A stretch of 64,000 bases of DNA, from assembly GCA_947179485.1 (NCBI GenBank), contig OX359247.1, forward strand, positions 47,713,131 to 47,777,130, in the 5' to 3' direction. The translations under genes and the position numbers were made by a program. Positions 52,285 to 64,000 of this stretch are shown here, piece by piece. This DNA is from Allacma fusca. Taxonomy: Eukaryota; Arthropoda; Collembola; Symphypleona; Sminthuridae. The notes beneath the pieces are model-generated. The model was given only the letters and a program-made list of their open reading frames with translations. It was not told the DNA's origin and did no database searches. Every line of letters begins with the position of its first letter. Positions within the stretch are counted from its first letter, which is position 1.

Positions 52285-52346
<62 letters not shown>
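52285..52346. repeat. (TC)31 microsatellite, longest in the window
   Basis: 62 nt of uninterrupted TC, 54 bp from a (GA)15 tract on the same strand. The two could pair as a 30-bp stem. Confidence 0.95.
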
Positions 52347-52350
<4 letters not shown>

Positions 52351-52589
52351 AGCCTTGTGCAAAAGAGTGTACTTACGTGTGTGTATTTGGAAAGGGAATG
52401 CCAAGACCAACTCTTGCCGCCTTGCCTTTTATGTAGCTCCGTTGTTGGTCTAATCCAAAGAGACGCTCATGCACAATGCAATTCACTCGGCCAGTCCCTA
52501 TCATCTTCACTTGTCTTTGCAATCATCCATTCCTTTCCCATTCCCACAATATTCTTACTCACTTACTCACTCACGGACACTCATATAGT

Positions 52590-52618
52590 TATGTGTGTGT
52601 GTGTGTGTATGTGTGTGT
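52590..52618. repeat. (TG)n microsatellite
   Basis: TG run with one AT interruption, followed by three TAG units. Confidence 0.9.
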
Positions 52619-54331
52619 AGTAGTAGTAGGAGCTGTACGACTACTCTGGAAGAACCGTACCTACAGATACATATCTACAGATATAACAACCTCCTGTAAA
52701 TAGAATTTCTTACACTTTCGCTCTCCTTTCTTCCCCGCTCTGGCCTCCTCTGTCTCTTCCTCTATAATTCCTGGTGCTAGAACTCTCACTTCTATCAGTC
52801 CATCTCTTATTTTATTTTAGCACATTACAATGCACTTCCAACTTAACTTCTCTTACTGGGAGAGGATCCCTATGTATTTCCCTTCCTCTTATTCAATCTC
52901 ACCAGGCAGTGTGTCTCAGCATAGGGATAAGTAGATACTACTCTGTATGTATGTACCTTATGCTGTGTCTCTTGACTGGTATGCATGCTGTCGTCAGTTC
53001 TATGGCTCAAAGTATGGGGGAGACTTGTGTCTATGTACATATGTACATGTGTGAAAAATACTCAGGACAAAAAGGGAAGGCTGGTTGGAAGAAGTTGCGA
53101 TTCCGCCACTCTTGTTACGATTAGGTGGAATGCTTTACCTCGCACTCATCACATTCGCATCATCTGGGCAAATTCAAAGACAGGCTACTTTACTTTTTTT
53201 TTCTCTCGGGTCCTTCCCTTCTCCTTCCGCTCTCACAGAGTTTTTTTTCCATGGGAAAATCTCTGTCCACTTTAAAGACCATCCACATGACGGAAAGTGC
53301 TCTGACGTACGTGTAATTTCAAGGTATAATCCAAAGATTTTATGATCCCTTCCCTGATTTTCAAATTTAACTTTGGGATTGAAGGTTCTATATTTACATT
53401 CTAAAAGAAGTTTTTTTTAAAAAAAAAGAGATTTGTATTTTTTCGAATTTAGTATCTATATAATTATGTAAGAGTATGTAATTCTATGTGGGTTCATTCC
53501 ATAAGTACAGTTTCGTAAGTTCGGATCTTGTTACTGGTTATTTGATGAACTCTGGCCTGTTTTATTTCTCTGGAAGTGAATCCTTGCCCGGAGGAATATT
53601 CAGTTAGTTTGTGTAAGTACATTCCTGGGGAAAAAGGGAGGGAAGAAAAGTTGATCTGGAGAGGAGGGAAGCTGGACGGCGGGAGAAGTTACGGGGAAAC
53701 TTAAAGTCCCTCATGTCCACTTGAAGTAAAAACTCACCATAAAATAGTTAATTAAAAGGCCAAGTGGTCCGATTCCCGTCCATTTCCCTTTTCCCACACC
53801 TTTAAATCCTATTTTTATGTAACTTTTTTTTTACAGCGAATCTATAAAGAGGATGAATCCTGTCTCTTCCCAGCACTGAATCCTGTATTATGGACTGTGC
53901 CCCATCTAATATACATGCACCCACATACACCATATACATAATCATGTACATACTTTATAAATAGACCTCACATCTTGTGTGACACTCGGCAAGCTATAAC
54001 CTCTGCTAAATCTTTATTTAAGTTCCCAACTCTCTCAAATACCAAATAAGCCCCATAAAATTCAGGGGATTTTCCTATATGGGCTCACATATACATAGAT
54101 ACGTACCTATAGCTCCATGTCTCCTTAACGGCAATTTCCCTTGAAGAGTTCCCCGTTACTTATTATATATTACATAACCTGGAAATTGTATACACACGAG
54201 GTCTGCTTAATTAACCAATTTACTAGCCTTGAGGATCCAAGGGAACATTTTTGCATATGAAACTATTGTAAGGAATGGAAAGTATTTTTTATTTAGGAAC
54301 TGAAAAAATGAAATAGTACTCTGACCGTCAC

Positions 54332-54350
54332 CATCATCATCATCATCATC
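54332..54350. repeat. (CAT)6 microsatellite
   Basis: Short trinucleotide repeat. Confidence 0.9.
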
Positions 54351-54864
54351 ACCGTCATCGGAGAAAAGAAAGTCATTTCACTTTGTGTGGGTCAGAGGAA
54401 GGGGGGATAGTGTCCAAAGAGAAATCTCCGTTTCACATAATATAGGTGCTTACTCTGTTTGGATTTTTCTCAGGCCTGGACTGGAAAGAAATCCTGACTA
54501 TACTCCCTCGTAATGTAAATGAATATACTGGATCTATCTATATGGGAGATTATATGTATGACACGTGTCTTGACGAGCCCTGAGTATGAGTTTGGATTCC
54601 ATACTCTGTAAAACTGTGTGGAAACTTACGTACATACGTCAATTTGACTATATACTAGGGAAAAGTAAGTGTATGTATGTACATAATAGGGATATGTCTT
54701 GGGGAGAACTCTGGAGGAAAGTCTATATGTGTGAGGCTGACTGGTGAGAGCGGCGACGATTGCATTAGTCAGAAAAGTTTTCCCTTTTCTTTCCAACGAC
54801 ATTTGTCCACACACACAATCTACGGATGGATGGAGAGTCAAGTCAAGACTCTTTTCCTTCACAG

Positions 54865-54882
54865 GAGAGAGAGTGTGTGTGT

Positions 54883-54911
<29 letters not shown>
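54865..54911. repeat. Compound GA/GT microsatellite
   Basis: GA, then GT, then GA with AAAG interruptions. Confidence 0.9.
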
Positions 54912-54913
<2 letters not shown>

Positions 54914-55171
54914 AGAAAAAAAATAAGGTGGCTCTCGTACTCACAACTCCTACTACTAGTGTAGGAGTGAAAACCCCTGGAAAAATGTGTTGGGCGTATA
55001 TCAAAGCGTCCTTACACTCATCAAATCAACGGCGGCCGACATAAGAAAGAGCTTTCTTTTCTCAGTTAAAGTGTGAAAGTCTATTGAAGTGCCTATAATA
55101 TTATAATTCAAGGAGATTTTCACATACTTTGATATATCTATAGGATAAAGGCTTCTTTTTTTTGAGGGGGA

Positions 55172-55183
55172 GGGGGGGGGGGG
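55172..55183 (+). repeat. G12 homopolymer in a polypurine stretch
   Basis: Twelve consecutive G preceded by GAGGGGGA. Such a run can form quadruplex or triplex DNA and is also prone to assembly length errors. Confidence 0.9.
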
Positions 55184-57383
55184 CGAATAGGAAGGGAGAG
55201 AGATATAGACTTGGTCCAAGATTTTTTCTATACTTTATTTTCTACTTCAACACTTTTTCTCAATAGGGAAATTTTTCAATGGAATGCAAACACATGTCTG
55301 ACTCTCCATCTCTCTCTCTCCCAATGCTCCATTCCTTTTGCACTTGATGTAGCTCCCCATTGAATTCCTCATATAAAAGTTATTTCAATTTTATAAATCC
55401 ATTCCATTCCCCAATAATAGCGTAGGTATACGTCCGGCGTGTTTCCCACCGAGAAAAAAAAATCCATAGAATTGAATTTAGTCCCTGAATTTGCACATTA
55501 CCAGTCAGAAACCTCATATCCGTGGATTTCCCAAAATATGTCAAGAAAATACCTTTCATGGAAATACAGCTTTTTCCCGTCCAAGAATACCCACTCCATC
55601 CAAGTGTCAAACTCTGGGGAAATTATATTGTAAACATGTCCAAGCTCTTGTAAATATTGAAGGATTTTTTTTTGCTAAGGGGAAATATTAAATTCTATTT
55701 TAGTTTGAATTTCCTTTGTGAATTTATAGCGCCCACACAGACATACACAAACACACACACTTCCACATATATGGATGTATATACATTGAAAAAAAAAAGT
55801 CCACAGCTAACAATCTACTATTACAAATAAATAAAATGTGCTCCAAAGCACCTGCAAAATATCCTGTCAACTTCAAAAATGTATTTTCATTTTTTTTTAT
55901 TAAAGAATTCCCTCTACAAGAAAATAGGTGAAAATATAAAAAAAAGGAAGGAATGACTGAGTGAGGGAAGAGCGTACGGAGCTAATACTTTTGACATCTT
56001 GACCTCCCTCATGTACTCAAGCCTATAAAGTCGACATTGATGTAACGAGATATAAAATATCACTAGGGCGGAGTTATGACAGGGGAGTGTAGTAACTCCA
56101 CGCGGCTACATCTGCATCAGCTCAAAGGGGGAATTTACACATATGCAGATGGAGAAAGAGTCACTCAGTCTCTACATATACACATGTAGTGCATGTAGTA
56201 TTGAGCCAGAGACGAAAGGGTGAAAAGAAAATAGGGTTCGAACTTGATTATTTATCCTCCCCGTATAAGTAAAGCTCATGGACTCGTGTGTAGTATGTAC
56301 ATGCGTTTGTATGAGAAATTCAGCGTAACATGCTCCTCTCCCGCCCATTCATAAAATGCCCCAAATCAATTGGATTTTCCACATCCCAAATTTGAATCCA
56401 AGCCTTGTTTTGTTTTCACACGACGGATTCCTCATAGAAATGAAACATGGATACAGAACATAAAAAACTGTACCAAATTCAAGGATTTTGATTGGTAGAT
56501 TTTTCAATAGGGAAAAAAACCATGTAAAATTTAAAGCTAATGTTTAAATTTAGGAAATATGGAATATTGACACACTCCCGTGTTTCCGTGCTTTTCTTCC
56601 TCTCACCAATAGATATATGACACAGGCTGGGCTTACTCTCCTCACCAAAAGCCATTACGTCCCTATAAGCCCAGCTCCCTCAAAACTTGGGTAAACTTGT
56701 AACGAGAGAAAACACAAGATCAGTGGATAACCCTTCTCCGGGCAATAACTCTTCCACTTGCCTTTCCCCTGCGTTTCCCAGTGAGAAAAACAACCCTCAT
56801 ATCAAATTATGAAGTGAATGAACATCCCAATTACATAATAATTCGGCCGAGACTCCAGCATCTGCAAGTCCTACTTCTCACCCTAACATTTCCTATTATG
56901 GTAACTCCAGCCTTATGTCCACTCTAACCGCTGGCTTTTAACTTCCGACGGGGAAATGTGCATTTTTACTGTATTTTAGAAAAACGCGGGGAAGGATTTA
57001 ATTTTAATCCCAGCTCCTTCCCCGTATTTCCCATTCATTTTAATTTAGTAACTCTCTCCCTTTACAATTACGGAGACTCTCTCACAGTGCCCCAAAAATA
57101 AGGATTTTAAACCCCTAGTCTTGACACCAGACAAAATTGTGCATATGCACACAAATATTAAAATATTTTAGAAAGAAACTCTCCTAAATTCAAATGCTAT
57201 AGTTAGTTTTATACAACTGAACCTGCGGGAGATACAGAAAAAACTGAGGCATTAACAGAGCAGGATGTATGGCAATCAAAACATTTTTTTAAGGGAGTTT
57301 GTCTCTCACAGAGAAGCCTATACAAAAATAAAAAAAACAACCCAGAATGTACAGTACAGTGTGTGGTGTCACTGCTCTGTCCG

Positions 57384-57410
57384 TCTCTCTCTCTCTCTCT
57401 CTCTCTCTCT
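57384..57410. repeat. (TC)13 microsatellite
   Basis: Uninterrupted TC on the plus strand. Confidence 0.95.
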
Positions 57411-58010
57411 GGCAAAATGCATGGTAAATGGGGAAATTGATTGGAGTTGGATCCTCAGCTGTGTATTTATTAAAGATATAAATTTTGAGGAGCTTCCACG
57501 TGTGACGCTGAATAAGATTGTTGGTGGGTAGCTCCTGCGGGACTTCCTAGTAATTCCTCAAAAAATCCTCGTTCAAGTCTGAGCAAGACGAGCGTACATG
57601 AATATTTTATATGACAAGTATAAACATAGATATACGGGACACAATAGATACCTTAGAAATCTCTACACCCTTGAATTTTAACACAGGCCCAGGAACTTCC
57701 CTTTTTGGGGGAAAAGAGTGTGTTGAAAGCCCTCCGAAGCGAAACTAAACAATGATTGTCTTTCATTTATATAGACTTATGCGTACCTAACTAGCTATTT
57801 AATAGGCGTGAATGTATAAAGACTATTGTTGAGAGAGGATTTAGTAGTGAACAAACCATATATTTTGAGAAGAATCCTTCCCAAAACCTTCCCTCCTGCC
57901 TGTGTTTGTCCAACAGGATAATTTCCTTTTAAAATCATTGCATTTATTTATCTTGGATTTGTGTATAGAACTTATTCTTGGATTTCCTTACCTCAAAAAT
58001 TATCTTTTTA

Positions 58011-58037
58011 TCTCTCTCTCTCTCTCTCTCTCTCTCT
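58011..58037. repeat. (TC)13 microsatellite
   Basis: Uninterrupted TC on the plus strand. Confidence 0.95.
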
Positions 58038-58118
58038 AATAATTTTGTTAAAACCCCAAAAAAAGAAGAAAAAACTCTGCAGGACTTGGGAGGGAAATCT
58101 TTTCTATGGGCTTTCCAA

Positions 58119-58140
58119 TGATAATAATAATAATAATAAT
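58119..58140. repeat. (ATA)7 microsatellite
   Basis: Short trinucleotide repeat. Confidence 0.9.
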
Positions 58141-58318
58141 TCTGGGAATTTATCATGAGGTAGTAGAAAAATGTACTAGAAATATTGAATTGGTTTTTCC
58201 CAAGGAAAATCTGCTATTTCTTATTCAAGCCCTCAATAACAGTCAACTCAATTTTATTTTTTCCATGCGGATTTTCTACTTCCATAAAAAGACTAATCGA
58301 AAATCCAAACTCACATCA

Positions 58319-58347
58319 TTTCTCTCTCTCTCTCTCGCTCTTTGCCT

Positions 58348-58387
<40 letters not shown>
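58319..58387. repeat. Two adjacent (TC)n tracts
   Basis: 58319-58336 and 58351-58387, separated by GCTCTTTGCCTCAG. Confidence 0.95.
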
Positions 58388-58393
<6 letters not shown>

Positions 58394-59051
58394 TATACGC
58401 TAACCATATCTACAGAGAGATTTCCATGTTGAATAAAAAATCACTACATTTTCCCATTTCCATCGTGTTCCTCCTCGGACGAGAGCAGGAGCCATAGGTA
58501 CTATATAGGACTGCACCAGAAAAGAATAAGGAGAATCAGCTATGAAAATATTACATGTGAGCAATATAAAGCCAGCGCATACCAACGAGACGAGCTAAAC
58601 GCTAGAGATTTTCCACATACTTATTTTCTGCCTTCTTTGTATTTCCCTCTGATACGAGTTTCTTGACTACTGTACAACCCTTGAAGGTCCCTGACTATAA
58701 GGGAAATTCCTATTAGAATCTCTCGTCTGCGGTTCCACACACAGAGGCACATGCACAGACACACACTCCACTACTACTACAGTATCTCTTGAGAAGAAAA
58801 AAAAAATAATATAAAAAAATTGGAATTGCGAATTTTCTGGCATTCAATTGAATGGCGAATATAACCACATTGCCATAAGTACTGATTCTCTCTGCTCTAC
58901 TCGACCGCTCTCAATCTTATTATTACAACTGTCCTCATTCCTATTCTTATTTTGTATTCAAGTAGCCCGAGCCCATTTCCAAGTTTCTCCATCTGACTGT
59001 GTCTATAGATACATGTGGACATCCATGGAGAGACTGTGCGAGTGCACGGGA

Positions 59052-59072
59052 CTCTCTCTCTCTCTCTCTCTC
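59052..59072. repeat. (CT)10 microsatellite
   Basis: Uninterrupted CT on the plus strand. Confidence 0.95.
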
Positions 59073-62000
59073 AATCCTCAACTGTATAAAACCAAGTTTT
59101 AATATTATCTCAGGCCCTGTACAGTTTAGACCACTATAGATTTAGCCATTGGGCCAGAGCCTCATGGTTTGATAAGCAACAGTAGCACTCCCAAAGTATA
59201 GTCATAATGCAGGACTATTACGCAGATGCTACAAAATTATTATACAAGTCGTATACTCAGCATGTATGTGTATACATATGTACGTGTTGAAAAAAAAACT
59301 GTGGACAAGTTAAAACACTCTAGTCATAGGATTCCGCAGTAAAATACAGAATCCCTGAGAATCCCCAGTTTTTCTCAGCAAAAGGGTAATGGGAGTGTGA
59401 AAACGGAGTGGAAAAAGTATCCTAAATCGGGGAAATTCAAATCAGTTATTGAAAAGGTGTTTACACATGTATTTATGGATGTGTCCCAGTCTCCGGAGCA
59501 TTTTTTGGGGTTTATAGGAAGGAACGTGAGAAAAAGAGAAGATCTTATGTTTTCCCACATCCCCCCTTTCTTTTTGGAATCTACTCCCCTGTGTAATATG
59601 AAAAGCTGAGAGGATAACCCTTGACTCAAAAATATATACAGTTGAGCTTCTTTTGCATTGTTAATCCGTATCCTGGGCTTGTAACCCATTCCTTGGTTGT
59701 AGTAGATAAAGGGGAGACTTGTGAACATGTGTGTGTGTGAGAATATTTTGGGGTGAATCTTGCTGATTCAGGGATAAAAAAGGAGGGTTTCCCAATTCCA
59801 TTAAAACTCTTTCCTTTTTTTCACGAAAAAATTTTCACAGGTAAGTTCTCTACCCTTTGTGTCCCTGGAAAGGTAACATTTGCAGAGAATGTATAGATAT
59901 GTAGAAGGTCTGTTGGGAATATTCCTTCCTTTATTTTTTTATTTAGAAAAAGGGTTCCTACATTTACATTTTTTGAGTGTGAAATGGGGGAAAATGTCAG
60001 TGCTGATTATCTCAATGGGGGTAGATGTCTCCCTTAAAATATGACCATGTACTTATTAGAATTACAAATTTGATCGTAGGGAACTGTCTCCCTCTTCAAA
60101 AATCCTCTCTAATGCATTCAGAATTGGAAGGTATGCTGAGAATCCCTAAGTAAATTTAGAGAATTGAATTTATGGTTTACACAAACAGGAGTAGTAATGG
60201 AAATCGTTCAAACCTTTCATTACTCAATGTTGTTAAAGTACATGGTGTAGAAAGTAGCATGGACTCCGAAAGCAGGAGTGTACTACTTGAGAAAACAAAA
60301 AGAGTTGAGTTCAAACAAGGGCTTGATTGCCAAAAGGGAAAAGGACGAGGAGAGTGAGTACATAAGTATTTTTGAGATGATTATTTCCATAAAAAGGAGA
60401 AGAGAAAAAAAAAGTAAAGTGTAGGAAACCGGAGGGAATGCGGGTAGGTATATACATATGTATCTATGTATATACATATATGCCTGGGACATGGACTATG
60501 CTCCTGGAATTAAACTCCCATACAATACTTCCCTGGTCCAATGGTGATTGTGAGCACAAACTCTGGTAATAAAGACGTTGATTTTTCCAAGGTATTGTAT
60601 TTGAGAAAAGTATGGAGAGTTTTCGGAAATAATAAAAAAAAATACTGAGGGAGACATTAGTCATGTATGAGGAAAACCTCAGATACAAATAATCTGGTCT
60701 TGTAAATATATAACAATATATATTCTATATATACAGAAACCTTCATAAATGATTTAGAGAGCTGTACAACTCTTCTGTCCGGACCCACACACACACACAC
60801 TCACATAAGGATTATGCCCAAAGTTATGTATTATAATACTCAAGGTACAGTTATTCTCCCAGAGTTTCAAAAATTGGCCAACAACTTTTACTCAAACTCA
60901 CATGCACACACAGATTGCTCATACAGACTAATGTCATGTGAATAAAATATACCAACTTGTTCCATTTATTTTTTCCTATTTGAATTGAAATCATAATGTC
61001 CAAGCGGACTGGAAAATACAAGGTACTACTGTAAGGTAGTTACGCTCCTTTATTTTATTTTTTGTGGAGGGGTGTACGAAAGGAGTAAATAGATTTAGAA
61101 AAATTCAGTAGTAGTAGATACTAGTACAGTATCTATCTATAGGAACATTGTACATATGTACATACAACTACTAGTAGTAAATTAAACCACGAGCAATTTC
61201 TTCATGCCATGCAGGCCAGCCCTTTTGGTAGTTCATCATTAACCTTAGACGTAAAGAGGGGCGGGAGAATTTCAAACGAGAGAATAAAATTGAGATGGAA
61301 TATTGAGGGAAAGGAATGGTCAAAATAAAAAATAAAAAAGAGAATAAAGGAACTCTATGTATGGATGTGTATTTATACACACGTGGGTTAAAATATTTAT
61401 CGAGATTCTTTTCAACATAACATTAGCAAATAAAATGGGCTTTTTATTTCACCCTCCAAGAATAAACAGTTGGAGGAAACTCCAGACTGGGTGAGTAGTT
61501 GAGTCTCTCTCTATGTGTACATATGTATGCACATACATATATATAGCCAAGTCAATTTTTTTGTATACTGGTCCATTCAAATGTCCATACAGAATGTTTG
61601 TATATTTAAGTTGCTATTATTTTTTAATAAGGAGCCTTCCCAGTGGAACGGCATTGTTGTATAAATGCTTGTACTATATTACCAGGCTCGAGAATGTCTA
61701 CTGTCCAATATTACATGTGGATATATGTATCTACATATGTAGTGCTCAGGTAAAAAATACTGGCTCTGCTACGGAAGGAACACATTATAGGAAAAACTTT
61801 CTGCATTATGAATCCTATACCTACTAAATGTAGGATTTTACCATGAAATATAATATGAATGTTGGAACTAATGTAAGAAGGGACATTTCCTAACCAGGAG
61901 TATGAATAAATGCTGAAATGATATAATGGCCGGACAGTCCTGGCTTATGTTTGCCTTGCGTTATTATTTTTCCCGGGGCCGGACACACAGGGAATAAAGA

Positions 62001-62082
62001 GAGAAAGAGTGAGAGACAAAGTAGCATGCTATATTGCATGTCAGTCAACATAGCTCATATCGATGGTCATGTCAGCGGCACT

Positions 62083-62085
<3 letters not shown>

Positions 62086-62114
<29 letters not shown>
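62086..62114. repeat. (AG)14 microsatellite
   Basis: Uninterrupted AG; rightmost GA tract of the window. Confidence 0.95.
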
Positions 62115-62116
<2 letters not shown>

Positions 62117-64000
62117 AAACCCAGCAACTCCTTTGGCTTTACCATATGTAGCTCCTACACAATGTATGTACGTATAGGGACCACACTTTGTGTAAATGTG
62201 AAGGCTCCGTTGCATATCTACACAATTTCAAAAATTCACAAGTTTTGTGCCTATACTCTGTATCTATATTTTCCATGATTTGTAGTTTCTCTCTCAGAAA
62301 CAATTTCTCTTTAGAAATTTCCATGTGACTGTGTTCAAATAACAGAGACGTGGATACTACACAAGGTAGATAATATGTATCTAATTTTTTTTTCAGACTG
62401 GGCATTTGTTCCAACGCCAAGACAAACATGAGTTTCGACAAATAATGTGTATTCATGCAATGCATGCATTCTCCTTGCTTTCAACAGTTTTTTTCTCTCC
62501 CTAAAACCAATCTTTATCTATCTCCTCTACAGAATATGCCCACGAATATTGAATTTTCAGTGTAATGACAGGAATTATTAAGTATCCTCCAACTATTGAG
62601 ACTAACTACCTGTAAGTACTCCTTTACATTTCAGACATTTCAGAATTTCGTTCATTCCGAATCAAATGGAGGGTTGGCTGTGGATTTCCTGAACAATGAA
62701 AGTTTTGGGATTTTTAAATAAGGTGCTACAAAATAGCGTGCGGGGATGAGGAGATGAAGGCTGACCTAAAATCATGTTTTGCAGGGCTTTTGAACATTGT
62801 ACGTCAATTATGCGGATGTTCTACGACAGCAAGACTGAGCTCATGACTTTATCTAACGTGTCTCGAGTCTTGATTCTATGAATCTGTGGAGAGCCAGTCT
62901 CCTGTCAGGAATCACAGGAGGAATGGGATCTTGGGGGCAAATGCAGGAGGAAATATTAGGAACATGTTTACCCAAAATTGAATGCTGAGGAAGCTCGTAC
63001 TGTAGTGGAGATGAGCTGGAGCACACTCAGGCCGTACTTCAGGACGGATGTATAAATAACATGAGAACCGGAAGGGATGATGAGATCTCAAGTCTCGGAA
63101 AATACCTTGGAGGTTCAATATTATTCGGGAATCGGAAATAGGGAAAAATTCTTGTAAGTGAATAACATGATAAACATTGAATTGGAAAGAGTTCATTGCA
63201 AGCTGTGCTAATATGTGCCCTCTTCCCAGACACCGCCCTCTCCCTGCTCCGGGTCTTTTCCCCTTATTTCATGTGGTAAATATGTCGTACACAAATATCA
63301 GACCTGACATGATTACAGTACATATTTGTAGTACATTTGTATGTTTGTACGTCTGCCCGTCTGTGCAGAAACAAGGAGCCAAAAGTGTTGAAACTACACA
63401 TCCAAAACTTGTCCCTACAACAATTCAGGACTTCCATTTCCCTAGGAATATTATTTCAAGGGACGTATATAATAATCTCGGCAATAAGCACTGTATGACT
63501 TCTGTAGATATGCACATGACTTGTGTACACATACATATGTCCTTAGGCCCAAGTGTTAATATGGTAGTAGTGAGTTAGCACCACCTTGAGAAAACTAATA
63601 GTTATAGAGATACATATGAGCTATTAAGAGGGATTGCGTCTAACAGCGGATGTTCTTTGGAGTCTTCCTGTACTACTGTGTGTAGTATGTATCTGAGGCT
63701 CCGACTCATCTATATGGAGTCCTTGTGGAGAGAGAAATATATGGCAAAAATGTTTGAAGCAACATCTGGAAGTGACGGGGTGCTTTTAGGCAAAAAATGG
63801 TCCATCGTCTCATTGGTCACCGCAATTTTCGTGTTGGACAAGCGTTGTTGTCAATGCTCCCGTCTTTCTCAGAAGTCCATATGAGCAACTTGGACCATTC
63901 CTTTAACTCTCAAATTCTTATACGGTATCAAGAGCCGATATGAAATCTGAAGCTTTTCACACCCTTACACAAATGGCAGCCTCACTTCCACTTCCCAATC

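Larger units (their letters stand above)
49145..64000. other. No supported gene; 5' side of the POU gene, part 2
   Basis: About 15 kb without a supportable exon. The densest microsatellite zone (51.3-52.6 kb) and ten of the sixteen TACATATGTA palindromes found lie here. Open frames of up to 134 codons are featureless or repeat-derived. A GC-richer patch at 51160-51320 stands out but has no splice context. Confidence 0.5.

Noticed and set aside
1-64000. CRISPR arrays, rRNA, retroelements, DNA transposons
   Set aside because: No spaced identical repeats, rRNA-like blocks, polymerase or transposase motifs or long terminal repeats noticed on reading; diverged fragments could escape the eye.

Overview
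This is nuclear DNA from an animal, AT-rich, with spliced genes whose small introns are mostly 80-200 bp but which also carry at least one very long intron. Protein content (a class II POU gene of the Nubbin/Pdm/Oct-1 type, DCAF8 and CCDC170), the dense (GA)n/(CT)n and (CA)n microsatellites and the recurring TACATATGTA palindrome suggest an arthropod, perhaps a crustacean such as a copepod. The species cannot be fixed from the sequence alone.

Layout: (1) 2-2148, plus strand: the 3' six exons of a DCAF8-like WD40 gene, a predicted CUL4-DDB1 substrate receptor. Its 5' end lies outside the window. (2) 2149-4880: DCAF8 3' UTR and spacer. (3) about 4882-9390, plus strand: a CCDC170-like coiled-coil gene. 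Twelve exons from 5872 are well supported; the first coding exon is uncertain, with a candidate at 4882. (4) 9391-13571: spacer between convergent genes, with poly(A) signals for both. (5) 13572-37176, minus strand: a class II POU transcription factor gene (nub/pdm/POU2F type). Six exons lie within 5 kb, then an 18.8 kb intron, then a 48-nt exon that can supply the start codon. A further phase-compatible upstream segment lies at 38705-38822. (6) 38823-64000: about 25 kb without a gene I can support. It is rich in microsatellites and dispersed palindromes and is probably 5' regulatory or intronic territory of the POU gene.

The three genes have unrelated roles (ubiquitin ligase receptor, microtubule-associated coiled coil, developmental transcription factor). 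I see no operon-like link between them. The region most worth attention is the regulatory landscape of the POU gene: clustered perfect octamer sites (ATGCAAAT) around its presumptive 5' exons, a possible alternative N-terminus that looks like an activation domain, and an unusual abundance of GA tracts and TACATATGTA palindromes in the long intron and 5' side. I found no RNA gene, CRISPR array, plasmid-like element or intact transposon. All splice sites were read by eye from GT/AG boundaries, reading-frame phase and protein similarity remembered from the families; nothing was computed or searched.
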